DNA from: an uncultured beta proteobacterium
Lineage (GTDB): Bacteria > Pseudomonadota > Gammaproteobacteria > Burkholderiales > SG8-39
DNA length: 41,740 nt
Assembly: GCA_903899705.1 (NCBI GenBank)
Contig: CAIUKQ010000102.1
Coordinates: 1-41,740 of the forward strand
Direction: 5' to 3'
This document shows, in pieces, positions 9,160-17,956 of the stretch (the first letter of the stretch is position 1; each line of letters starts with the position of its first letter). The position numbers and the translations under genes are program-made. The notes beneath the pieces were generated by a model that saw only the letters and a list, made by a program, of their open reading frames with translations, did no database searches and had not been told where the DNA came from.

Positions 9160-9978
9160 TTAAGATTTCAGAAAGGGTTCGACGATTTCGAAAGTGCGAT
9201 CGGGGCGATCCACCTGCGGCCAGTGGGCGCAGCCCTGCAGCACGTGCAACTCGGATCCGGGAATCGCCCGCTGCAGCAACAGCGACCGTTCCGGCAGCGC
9301 CTCATCCGCGCCCCACAGCAGCAGCGCACGATTGCGCAGACGCCCCAGTTGCTGGTAAATCCCGGGAGCGCGGCCGACGGCGCGGCGGCCCTGCTCGGCC
9401 AGCACGCCCTTGCCCGACCAGTTTTTGTGAAACAGCTGCACAAAGTCATCGGTGACCAGCGCCTTGTTGCTCATCACCCGGTTCAAAACTTTCTTCGCGA
9501 GATCAAGGCTGGGTTCGGGATCCTGCACCATGGTTGCCACCGATTCACGCAGCGGCACCACCGACGGCCCGTTGGGGTCCAGCATCGGCGGCGGCAATAT
9601 GGTCGAGGGCATGATGACGAGTTTGTCGACGCGCGGATCCTCCAGCGCCATGGAGCAACCCATGTAGGTGCCCATGGACGAACCCCAGATCGAATAACGG
9701 TCCGGGTTGAAATGATCGATGAAGGCCTGCGCATGGGCGATGCGCGTCTTGAACGCATAACCCGAGGCGTCAGCGGGGTTGTCGGTCTGGCCGAACCCGG
9801 AAAGATCGGGCGCGTAGACGGAAAACCCCGCATCGGCAAACCGCTGCACATTCCCGCCCCACTCGACTTCGACGCAGGAACCTGGCAACTGCCCATGCAG
9901 CATCAGCAGCGTGGGGCCGGTGCCGGCGTGCAGGTAATGGGTGCGGATGCCCGCGACGGTGACGAATGCTTTTTTCAT
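9160..9978 (-). CDS. Alpha/beta hydrolase (meta-cleavage-product hydrolase-like)
   Basis: MLHGQLPGS, nucleophile elbow GSSMGTYMG, late His in GCAHWPQVDRP. Start at 9978 (MKKAFVTVAGIRTHYLHAG); 3 bp downstream of the Rieske CDS. Confidence 0.82.
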   Translation of the reverse strand: MKKAFVTVAGIRTHYLHAGTGPTLLMLHGQLPGSCVEVEWGGNVQRFADAGFSVYAPDLSGFGQTDNPADASGYAFKTRIAHAQAFIDHFNPDRYSIWGSSMGTYMGCSMALEDPRVDKLVIMPSTILPPPMLDPNGPSVVPLRESVATMVQDPEPSLDLAKKVLNRVMSNKALVTDDFVQLFHKNWSGKGVLAEQGRRAVGRAPGIYQQLGRLRNRALLLWGADEALPERSLLLQRAIPGSELHVLQGCAHWPQVDRPDRTFEIVEPFLKS

Positions 9979-10082
9979 AGCGGCAGTGTAGGTCGCGGAA
10001 CAGGCCCCGGTCAACGGCGGCGAATCTGAAAAACCGGCGATGGCGGTAACATGCCGGTTCACCGTTGACGAGGAGTCGAACA

Positions 10083-11078
10083 ATGCATTTCCTGACATGG
10101 AGGATACAGGCCCGCCTGCGATGGATCGCCCTGCTCACTGCCTCGGCGGCCACCATGCTTCCCGTGCCCGCCCAATCGCAGGCCTGGCCGCAAAAGCCAA
10201 TCCACATCCTCATCGGATTCGCGGCAGCGGGTCCTCCCGACATTGGCGCGCGCATCATCGCTCCCAAACTCGGTGAATACCTGGGGCAGCCCCTCGTCAT
10301 CGAAAACCGTCCCGGCGCGGGTGGCGTCATTGCCATGGAGGCCACCGCGAAGGCCGCGCCCGATGGCTACACACTGGGTCTGGGCACCGTGGGCACGCTG
10401 TTCCTGGCCAAGGCCTTGCTGCCCAGCGCGCCCTATGACCCGCAAAGTTTCGTCCCGGTGGGCATGTTCGCGAAGACGCAGTTCATCGTCGTCACGCACC
10501 CGAGCCTGCCGGTCAACTCGCTTAAGGAGTTTATCGACCTCGCCAGGAAACAACCGGGCAAGCTCAACTATGGCGCCTCCACGCCCGGCAGCCCGCCACA
10601 CATGCTCGCGGAAATGTTCAAGGACCAGGCCGGCGTGGATATCTTCGGCATCACCTACAAGGGCTCGGCGGATGCGGTGCAACGCTTTCTCGCGGGCGAT
10701 GTGCAGATGCTGGTGGACGGCTACACCGTCCTCGGGTCACTGATCACTTCGGGCAAGGGCAAGGCGTTGCTGGTGACCAGCCCGCAACGCATGAAAAAGC
10801 TGCCCGACGTTCCGACTGCGCTGGAAGTGAACATGCCGAACTATGTGATCGAAACCTTCTTCAGCTTTGTCGCACCACAAGGCACACCCGCCGCGATTGC
10901 CCGCCGCATGAATGCCGAAATGGCAAAGACCATGCAGGACAAATCCATGATTGATGCGATGGACAAACTGGGGCTTGATGCCTACGTCAGCACGCCGGAA
11001 GAACTGGGCGGCGTCATCAAGAACGACTGGCCCAAATGGAACAACGCGGTCAAGGCCGCGGGTATCAAGCCTCAGTAA
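10083..11078 (+). CDS. Bug/TctC family substrate-binding protein
   Basis: WPQKPIHILIGFAAAGPPDIGARIIAPKLGEYLGQPLVIENRPGAGGVIAMEATAKAAPDGYTLGLG; C-terminus KAAGIKPQ. Start at MHFLTWRIQ. Confidence 0.93.
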   Translation: MHFLTWRIQARLRWIALLTASAATMLPVPAQSQAWPQKPIHILIGFAAAGPPDIGARIIAPKLGEYLGQPLVIENRPGAGGVIAMEATAKAAPDGYTLGLGTVGTLFLAKALLPSAPYDPQSFVPVGMFAKTQFIVVTHPSLPVNSLKEFIDLARKQPGKLNYGASTPGSPPHMLAEMFKDQAGVDIFGITYKGSADAVQRFLAGDVQMLVDGYTVLGSLITSGKGKALLVTSPQRMKKLPDVPTALEVNMPNYVIETFFSFVAPQGTPAAIARRMNAEMAKTMQDKSMIDAMDKLGLDAYVSTPEELGGVIKNDWPKWNNAVKAAGIKPQ

Positions 11079-11949
11079 CCGGGAGCGCCGGATAAAAGCG
11101 AAAGCACGCGGCGGCGTAGGGTGAATCGGCTTCGACCTCATCCCCCGACCAGGCAATGACTTTGGGGAGCGCTGCCGCCGCCGCATCGGGCAGCAGTCCC
11201 CGGTTCAGGATGAGGTCGAGGTAGGTCATCTCCAGCAGCAGGCTGGAACCCCAGTCCACGTTGCCCGCATAGCCGGATATTGGAAATTGTTGATTTTCAA
11301 AGGTTTTTTGAGAGTCCTGTCCGACCAGGCAGGCCGCAAAGTGAACCAACCTCAGGTTCCCGGCCGGGCGCAGGATTTCCAGCAGACGGCTTGTGTTGAT
11401 GACTTCTCCACGAACACTCAATCCATCGGCGACGCCATGGCTGGCAATCAGGACGATGGTGGGCTCAGCCAGATAAAGAAGATCGCGACACCAGCGCTCC
11501 AGGCTGTGCGCGTCATGAAAAAAGCGCTGCCGCACACGTACATTCGGCAACCGGGCGAACACCTCGCCCAGCATGTTGCCGTAGGCATAATCGTTTTCGG
11601 CCAGACCACGCTGCCAGTGGGCTTCGAGCACGACAAGCCACGTCACCCCGGGCTCCGCGCGTAACCGTTGACCGGTCCATGCCGACCATTCGGTGGCGGA
11701 CTCCGCGCGCCACTGGCCGTCAAAACACTCACCTGCCGCATCCAGCTGGAACCATCCCTCGCCGACGGTGCCGGACTCGCGATATCGAAACCGCAGGGTA
11801 TCGCCGCTGACCGTGCCCTCGAGTTGTCCGTCGACTTCGCCATACCGGTAACTGCCTGCGACACCCGATGCGGTTGCCATCAGACGCACCGGCCCGAAGG
11901 GGGTGTTCCACAACCCCGCAAAGGGTTCGCCTGTTGAATCTGATTGCAC
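11065..11949 (-). CDS. Uncharacterised protein, candidate caspase-like (clan CD / CHAT-like) fold with N-terminal beta-repeat region
   Basis: C-terminal half has IVLIASHGVADG and LRLVHFAACLVGQD, a plausible His/Cys dyad in hydrophobic-strand contexts; N-terminal half has GLWNTPFGPVRLMATASGVAGSYRY..GQLEGTVSGDTLRFRY. GTG start at 11949 proposed; ORF track starts at 12045 inside the upstream gene. Confidence 0.5.
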   Translation of the reverse strand: MQSDSTGEPFAGLWNTPFGPVRLMATASGVAGSYRYGEVDGQLEGTVSGDTLRFRYRESGTVGEGWFQLDAAGECFDGQWRAESATEWSAWTGQRLRAEPGVTWLVVLEAHWQRGLAENDYAYGNMLGEVFARLPNVRVRQRFFHDAHSLERWCRDLLYLAEPTIVLIASHGVADGLSVRGEVINTSRLLEILRPAGNLRLVHFAACLVGQDSQKTFENQQFPISGYAGNVDWGSSLLLEMTYLDLILNRGLLPDAAAAALPKVIAWSGDEVEADSPYAAACFRFYPALPVTEA

Positions 11950-11977
11950 CGCTAAGCGATTACGCTGAAATTTCCGT

Positions 11978-12616
11978 TCAACGCGCCAATTGCTTTTTGG
12001 CCCAGTAATCGGCCGAGGATTTGGTTTGGGCAAGCGTCGCGGCATCTTCCAGCCCGGGTGCCATTGAACCCGAGGTGCCGGCCATGACCTGGTGATGGTC
12101 GATATTGAGCATGCGTATCCAGCTCTGCTGGCCGTATGTCAATCCGATGGCGCAACCCAGCTCCACCAGTTCCGGCTCGGAGAAATGGGCGTGCATGCGT
12201 GCCCAGAAAGCATCATCGGTTTCAGTGCGCCAGACAATGGCCTCCGCGTAAGACAGCGCCGCCTTCTGGCGTTCATCGTATTTCACTGATTTCTCAAAGT
12301 TCATCAGATCATCGTAATGGGTTTCCTGCAGGCCCTGGCTTGCGCCCTTGATGGATCGCTGGTTGCCGCAGAATTCGCAGACCACGGAACGCGACACATA
12401 AACCCTGCACAGTTCCTTGATGCGATGGTCGAGCACACCGTTGCGAAAGACCTTGTCCCAGGAGTCGGCAAAAAACCAGAAGCAGTCAGGGACATGCGCC
12501 CGCACCGCGCTGCTCTCGGGACGCGGCGTGCCGTCACGCGCGCAGCGCTCCATCTCGATGAGCATTTCGGGTGTCATGCTCTCAAGGGGGACATAGCTGA
12601 TGCGGGGATTGCTCAT
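11978..12616 (-). CDS. Carboxymuconolactone decarboxylase (CMD)/AhpD-like family protein
   Basis: VLDHRIKELCRVYVSRSVVCEFCGNQRS...ALSYAEAIVW; C-x-x-C in CMD context. Confidence 0.75.
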   Translation of the reverse strand: MSNPRISYVPLESMTPEMLIEMERCARDGTPRPESSAVRAHVPDCFWFFADSWDKVFRNGVLDHRIKELCRVYVSRSVVCEFCGNQRSIKGASQGLQETHYDDLMNFEKSVKYDERQKAALSYAEAIVWRTETDDAFWARMHAHFSEPELVELGCAIGLTYGQQSWIRMLNIDHHQVMAGTSGSMAPGLEDAATLAQTKSSADYWAKKQLAR

Positions 12617-12659
12617 TTGAGAGACCTTTCTGTCTTCAGGGCGGCCATGTTAGACCTGT

Positions 12660-13610
12660 TCAGGCCGCCTTTTTCACCGGCACTTCCGTGTTGGTCAGGA
12701 AAATTTCCGGCAACTGCGGCCCCCACAGGTACAGTGAATCTTCTGGTGGCCAGTCGTTGGTGTCCCATATTTCGCCCTTGGGAATGTAGTCGATGTCCGC
12801 CGAATATTCCGCGAACGAACCCCAGGGGTCCTGCACGTAATGGAAATAATTGGAGCCAAGCACGTGTCTGCCGGTGCCCCAACCGGCCTTGAAGCCGGCT
12901 TTCTCCATCTGGTCGGCACCCTGCCCCACTTCATCAATGCCCGGCACGTCCCAGGAACTGTGATGCCAGCCTTTCGCCTCGCTTTTGGCAAAGGCAATCA
13001 TGTGGTGGTCGCTGCCGTAGCGCGCGTGGGTGAACGCAATCAGGTCCAGGGCTCGATCCGACATACGCAGGCCGACCACCGATTCGTAGAACGCGACCTG
13101 CCGGGGGACATCGGGCGTAAAGAGAAGCACGTGCGACAGACGGCGCGGAAAGATTTTTCCGTAAGATGAGCGCCCCAGCACCGCGCGCTCGTTTCCAAGC
13201 GCATTGCGGAATGTTGCTGGCCGCTTGCTGTCCGGCATGGTCTTTTCGCCCGCCCGGATCTGAACCAGATTACCGTCAGGATCCTGGAGCCAGAAGCCAT
13301 CCTTGCTGCCCTGTGCATGCGGTTGCGCAAACACGGCACCCGCCGCCTTGGCCTGCTCACGCAGCGGTTCCAGATCCTTTTCATAGCAATTGAGCGAGAG
13401 ATAGGCCAGGCACTTGCGCGCGCCCTTGAACAGGCGCCCCCAGCGATGCGGCGAATCCGAGGCGAACAACTCCAGACCTTCGGATTTCTGCTCGACCCGC
13501 AGCCCGAAGTTATCGAAGAAAAACCGGCCTTTTTCGAGATCCGGAATCTCGAGGGCAAAATGGTCGATGGAATGCACGCCGTAGCGGCCCTGCTGGGTGG
13601 GATGGGACAT
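12660..13610 (-). CDS. Two-domain VOC (glyoxalase/extradiol dioxygenase-like) protein
   Basis: VHSIDHFALEIPDLEKGRFFFDNFGLRVE (first VOC), LSHVLLFTPDVPRQVAFYESVVGLRMSDR (second), DPWGSFAEYSADIDYIP metal-site-like ending. Confidence 0.8.
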   Translation of the reverse strand: MSHPTQQGRYGVHSIDHFALEIPDLEKGRFFFDNFGLRVEQKSEGLELFASDSPHRWGRLFKGARKCLAYLSLNCYEKDLEPLREQAKAAGAVFAQPHAQGSKDGFWLQDPDGNLVQIRAGEKTMPDSKRPATFRNALGNERAVLGRSSYGKIFPRRLSHVLLFTPDVPRQVAFYESVVGLRMSDRALDLIAFTHARYGSDHHMIAFAKSEAKGWHHSSWDVPGIDEVGQGADQMEKAGFKAGWGTGRHVLGSNYFHYVQDPWGSFAEYSADIDYIPKGEIWDTNDWPPEDSLYLWGPQLPEIFLTNTEVPVKKAA

Positions 13611-13783
13611 TGGAAGGCTCCTCTGGTTGATTTAATTTACACCAAATCAGTGCGGAGGTTGTCGCAGCACCGCATGGCACCGCACATTTTGGAGGCGCCG
13701 GCGATTGCGCGGCCCGGGTTCTTTTAGAATGCGGCACGGCGCACAGCCCGTGCCATGAAAACACACACCGGGATATACAGGCC

Positions 13784-14833
13784 TTGAAACACGACAATGT
13801 GGTGACCATCGCCCGGATTGACGAATTCGATGAAATCATCGACGTGCGTTCCGGCGGCGAATTTGCCGTGGACCACGTGCCGGGAGCCGGGAGCCATCCG
13901 GTGCTCGATGACGAGGAACGCGCGCGCGTCGGCACGCTCTACAAACAGGTGTCACCCTTCGACGGACGCAAGCTGGGCGCCGCGCTGGTGGCGCGCAACA
14001 TCGCGCGCCATATCGAATCCGGTTTCGCCAGCCGGCCGCGCGAGTGGCGGCCGCTGGTGTACTGCTGGCGCGGCGGTCAGCGCTCGGGGGCGATGGCCCA
14101 TGTGCTTCGCGATGTCGGCTGGCGGGTATCGACACTGGAAGGCGGCTACAAGAGCTATCGCAGCGCAGTGCTGGCGCAACTTGACCTCCTGCCTGAGCGT
14201 TTCTCCTTTCGCGTCCTTTGCGGCCCCACCGGCAGCGGCAAGAGCCGGCTGCTGGAGGCGCTTGCCGCGCAGGGCGCCCAGGTGCTCGACCTGGAGGGCC
14301 TTGCACGGCACAAGGGTTCGGTTCTGGGTTCACTGCCCGGTGAGAACCAGCCCAGCCAGAAATGGTTCGAGAGCCAGCTGGTCGACCGGCTTCGCCAATT
14401 CGATGCCTCGCGCCCGGTCTGGGTGGAATCGGAGAGCCGCAAGATCGGCGCGATCCAGGTGCCGACCACCCTCCTTCTGCGCATACGCGCGTCGACCTGC
14501 CTGAATGTGGCCTCCCCAACCTCCGAGCGGGTCCGCTTCCTGATCGAGGATTATCCGTACATGCTGGCGGAGCCCGCCATGCTCAAGGCACGCCTTGGCC
14601 AGCTCACCGAATTGCAGTCTCGCGAAGTCATCGACCGCTGGATGGCGCTGATCGACGTCCGCGACTGGGAGGTCCTGGTGAGGGACCTGCTCGAGAACCA
14701 CTACGACCCGCTGTACCTGCGATCCATGTCGAAAAGCTATCCCACGCTGGGGGCCGCGCCGGTTCTGAATCTTGATTCGCTGGATGCCGCATCGCTTGCC
14801 GGCAAGGCACGCTCCCTTGCCAACGCCGATTGA
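13784..14833 (+). CDS. mnmH: tRNA 2-selenouridine synthase (rhodanese + P-loop)
   Basis: Rhodanese Cys YCWRGGQRSGAMAHVL, DVRSGGEFAVDHVPGA, P-loop CGPTGSGKSRLL, LEGLARHKGSVLG, ESESRKIG; characteristic SelU/MnmH motifs. Confidence 0.93.
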   Translation: MKHDNVVTIARIDEFDEIIDVRSGGEFAVDHVPGAGSHPVLDDEERARVGTLYKQVSPFDGRKLGAALVARNIARHIESGFASRPREWRPLVYCWRGGQRSGAMAHVLRDVGWRVSTLEGGYKSYRSAVLAQLDLLPERFSFRVLCGPTGSGKSRLLEALAAQGAQVLDLEGLARHKGSVLGSLPGENQPSQKWFESQLVDRLRQFDASRPVWVESESRKIGAIQVPTTLLLRIRASTCLNVASPTSERVRFLIEDYPYMLAEPAMLKARLGQLTELQSREVIDRWMALIDVRDWEVLVRDLLENHYDPLYLRSMSKSYPTLGAAPVLNLDSLDAASLAGKARSLANAD

Positions 14834-14924
14834 GCGAGCCCTGACAGAAAAGCCGCGACGCGAGATGATGGTATGCGGGGACGCCAACCGATCCCGGCTC
14901 ACGCCGACGTTCAGGAGGAACAAA

Positions 14925-15908
14925 ATGCATAAGTCTCTGATTAATATTATATTTTTATCCACGCTTGGAATCACTGCCGCGCTTGCCGGAACTGCGCTCG
15001 CACAGGCGTTCCCAGTCAGGCCAATACGCGTGCTGATTCCGCAGACACCGGGCGCCGGGGTCGATCTCATCATGCGCAAGGCCGCCGAAGACCTCTCGCC
15101 GCGCTTGGGCCAGACACTGGTCATCGACAATCAGCCAGCAGCCAACTCCGTGGTCGCCGCGGAGATGTGTGCCCGCGCAGCACCTGATGGACACACCGTG
15201 TGCATCCTCAACAACGACGCTGTGGCCATCAATCCGCACATCTTCGCGAAGCTACCCTATGACGCCGCGAAGGACTTTCGACCCATCACCAACCTGTACT
15301 ACATCCTTGGAGGCCTGCTGACCAAATCGGCGCTGCCGATCAACAACATCCAGGAATTCCAGACCTACGCACAGGCCAAGCCCGGCGTGCTCAACTGGGC
15401 GACACTCGGGCCCAACACCTCCACGGATCTGTCGCGTCGCTGGCTGGCCGATTTCTGGAAATCGAACATCCCCGGCATTCCCTACAAGGGCGGCCCCCAG
15501 GTGTTCACCGCGCTCGCGTCGGGCGAATCGGATGTGACCTGGATGGGCGTGTATGGCGCGCTGTCGCTCCTGAAAGCCGGCAAGGTCAAGCTACTTGCCG
15601 TCAACGGATCGAAACGCCTCGCCGCCTGGCCCGATGCGCCGACCCTGCGTGAGTTGGGGGCCGACAACATGCCCAGCGCCCAGTCCTGGTGGGGCTTGCT
15701 CACGGCCTCCGGATCACCGGATGTCGCCGTGAACCGGATGAACCGCGAACTGGTGCAACTGTTTCGTGAACCCAAATTCGTTGCATTCCTGGAATCGCTC
15801 ATCACCGAGCCCAGCACCAGCACGCCGGAGGAATTCGGCGCGCTGATCCGGGATCGCAGGGAATTCTTCGGAAAACTGCTGCGCGATTACAACGTGCCGA
15901 AGCAGTAG
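14925..15908 (+). CDS. Bug/TctC family substrate-binding protein
   Basis: FPVRPIRVLIPQTPGAGVDLIMRKAAEDL, VIDNQPAANSVVAAEMCARAAPDGHTVC. Start at MHKSLINIIFLS with AGGAGG 6 nt upstream; ORF track starts at 14772. Confidence 0.92.
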   Translation: MHKSLINIIFLSTLGITAALAGTALAQAFPVRPIRVLIPQTPGAGVDLIMRKAAEDLSPRLGQTLVIDNQPAANSVVAAEMCARAAPDGHTVCILNNDAVAINPHIFAKLPYDAAKDFRPITNLYYILGGLLTKSALPINNIQEFQTYAQAKPGVLNWATLGPNTSTDLSRRWLADFWKSNIPGIPYKGGPQVFTALASGESDVTWMGVYGALSLLKAGKVKLLAVNGSKRLAAWPDAPTLRELGADNMPSAQSWWGLLTASGSPDVAVNRMNRELVQLFREPKFVAFLESLITEPSTSTPEEFGALIRDRREFFGKLLRDYNVPKQ

Positions 15909-15950
15909 GCGCTTGAAATTGCAGACGACAGGCCCCATCTTGACCGGAAT

Positions 15951-16283
15951 ATGCCCACAGGATTTGTCCACGTGACCCGCAATTCCAGCAGCGGCCTGCA
16001 GGGCCTGCTCAAGGCGATGCTCGCCATCGCCTTGTTCGGCGTGGTTCTGCTGGCCCTGTTTGTCGCCTGGTGGCTGGCACTGCTGCTGATCGGCCTTTGG
16101 ATGATCGTTGCAACCGTGCGCAACGCCCTTTCTGGAAATCGACGCCGGCCGCGCGATATCGGCAGTCCCGCCGCCAGCCCCCATCCGACCGTCATTGAGG
16201 GTGAATTTCGGGTGGAGCATTCAGAGGACATTCACGCGCAGATTGACGATTCCGGCGGCGACACACCGAAACCCGGGCGCTGA
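15951..16283 (+). CDS. Small membrane protein, function unknown
   Basis: 110 aa with one long hydrophobic stretch (ALFGVVLLALFVAWWLALLLIGLWMIV); no family recognised. Confidence 0.45.
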   Translation: MPTGFVHVTRNSSSGLQGLLKAMLAIALFGVVLLALFVAWWLALLLIGLWMIVATVRNALSGNRRRPRDIGSPAASPHPTVIEGEFRVEHSEDIHAQIDDSGGDTPKPGR

Positions 16284-16426
16284 CCGTCGGAGAATGGGCT
16301 AGGCGGGATGCACCCGCGGTTCGAGCGCGATATCATTCGCCCCTCGGCCATGCGTTGCTCTCAAGGTACGCATTCATCATTCTTTTTCACGCCGCCTGAT
16401 CGCGGCAAACCAGCGGAGCACGCAAT

Positions 16427-17407
16427 ATGAATGGCAAGATCGCGTTTGAAGAACATTGGAGTCTGCTCGAAACCCTCGAGGATTCGCGGGGATTCGTCGG
16501 CGGTTCGGCGCAGTGGGACACCTTCCAGCGCCGCATTCTGGATCTGGGCGATGAGCGCCTGTCCGAAATGGACAAGAACGGCATTGAATTTACAATCGTT
16601 TCGCTGAATGCGCCGGCCGTACAGGCCATCCTCGATACCAAGGAAGCGATCGAACTGTCCAAGCGGGCCAATGACAAACTGGCCGAACTGGTGGCCAAGC
16701 GTCCCGACCGTTTCGCCGGATTTGCGGCGCTTCCCATGCAGGACCCTGAAGCCGCCGCCGCCGAACTGACCCGCTGTGTCAAAGATTACGGGTTCAAGGG
16801 CGCGCTGGTGAACGGTTTCACACAGAAGGGCGTTCCCGACTCAGGCATTTATTACGATATCCCCGAGTACCGCGGATTCTGGGGCCAGGTGGAGAAGCTG
16901 GATGTTCCCTTCTACCTGCACCCGCGCTCGCAGATCAAGAGCCGCGCCGTGGAATACGACGGCCACCCCTGGCTGATGTCCTCCCCCTGGGGCTTTGCCG
17001 CCGACACCTCGGTGCATGCGCTGCGCCTGTGTGGTTCGGGCCTGTTCGACCAGTATCCCAAGCTCAAGATCATCATCGGCCACATGGGTGAAGGCATTCC
17101 CTTCGGCCTGTGGCGCATTGACGCACGCATGCGCTTCTCGCCGCGGGGCTACACCGGCAAGCGTCCCCTGGGCGATTACTTCCACGACAATTTCTACATC
17201 ACCACCAGCGGCAACTTCTGCACGCCATCGTTCCAGTGCGCCCTGTCCATGGTGGGCATCGACCGCATGCTGTTCTCGGTGGATTACCCGTTCGAAGTCA
17301 CCAGCGACGCGACCACCTGGTTTGACGGCATCGAGATGGCCGATACGGACAAGCTGAAGATCGGCCGCACCAACGCCATCAAGCTCTTCAATTTGAAACT
17401 GAAGTAG
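16427..17407 (+). CDS. Amidohydrolase family 2 protein (ACMSD / gamma-resorcylate decarboxylase-like)
   Basis: MNGKIAFEEHW start typical of this family, PFYLHPRSQ, KIIIGHMGEGIPFGLWRID, MLFSVDYPFE. Confidence 0.88.
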   Translation: MNGKIAFEEHWSLLETLEDSRGFVGGSAQWDTFQRRILDLGDERLSEMDKNGIEFTIVSLNAPAVQAILDTKEAIELSKRANDKLAELVAKRPDRFAGFAALPMQDPEAAAAELTRCVKDYGFKGALVNGFTQKGVPDSGIYYDIPEYRGFWGQVEKLDVPFYLHPRSQIKSRAVEYDGHPWLMSSPWGFAADTSVHALRLCGSGLFDQYPKLKIIIGHMGEGIPFGLWRIDARMRFSPRGYTGKRPLGDYFHDNFYITTSGNFCTPSFQCALSMVGIDRMLFSVDYPFEVTSDATTWFDGIEMADTDKLKIGRTNAIKLFNLKLK

Positions 17408-17429
17408 TCCCGACGTATAGTTGTCGGGA
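17408..17429. terminator. Hairpin TCCCGAC-gtatagtt-GTCGGGA directly after the amidohydrolase stop
   Basis: 7-bp perfect stem, 8-nt loop; no strong U-tract, so terminator or mRNA 3'-end hairpin is tentative. Confidence 0.35.
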
Positions 17430-17452
17430 TTCGCCCTGACAAAAGGTCTACG

Positions 17453-17956
17453 GTGCCAAAGGCAGCCATTTTTGGTGGTTTGTGCCTCACCCTCCTTGCC
17501 GCCAATGCAAGCGGCGAGGATGCCGTCACCCTGGCGGAGTTTTCGCGCACCGGAGACCTGATTTGCGACATGCGGGTGAGCGGTACTGCGCCCACTGCCG
17601 GCGCGCCACGATCCGACCTGATGTTGATAGTCGACGAAGTCGGCGCCAAAGCCGGCGTGGCACGTGTCATTTCCAGCCGCACCATAGGCGGCCGCCCGGT
17701 GCGCATTTACTCCGGCGAAACCGGCGTGCATCTGGTCGAAGATGTCAGTGACAGCGTGAAAGTCACCACCCTGCTGGGATGCGAAGCCCGCGCCCGTGGC
17801 GGACGCTGCGTCCGCTATTCCGCGGTCATGGCCTGGCATTTTGATCGAGGCGTCCACGTCAATCCTGACATGGCATTTCGCAAGCTTCCAGGGACCTCCT
17901 ACTCGGGCACCTGTGAAGCCTGGAAGATGGACGGCGTCCGGAGTGCCGAACGCTAG
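17453..17956 (+). CDS. Hypothetical secreted protein
   Basis: 167 aa, GTG start, N-terminal signal-like MPKAAIFGGLCLTLLAANASGE; no family recognised. Confidence 0.5.
   Translation: MPKAAIFGGLCLTLLAANASGEDAVTLAEFSRTGDLICDMRVSGTAPTAGAPRSDLMLIVDEVGAKAGVARVISSRTIGGRPVRIYSGETGVHLVEDVSDSVKVTTLLGCEARARGGRCVRYSAVMAWHFDRGVHVNPDMAFRKLPGTSYSGTCEAWKMDGVRSAER

Noticed and set aside
13836-14519. 227-aa minus-strand ORF
   Set aside because: Antisense to mnmH, with R/P/A-rich composition.
16841-17857. 338-aa minus-strand ORF
   Set aside because: Antisense to the amidohydrolase and the following gene; shadow-frame composition.
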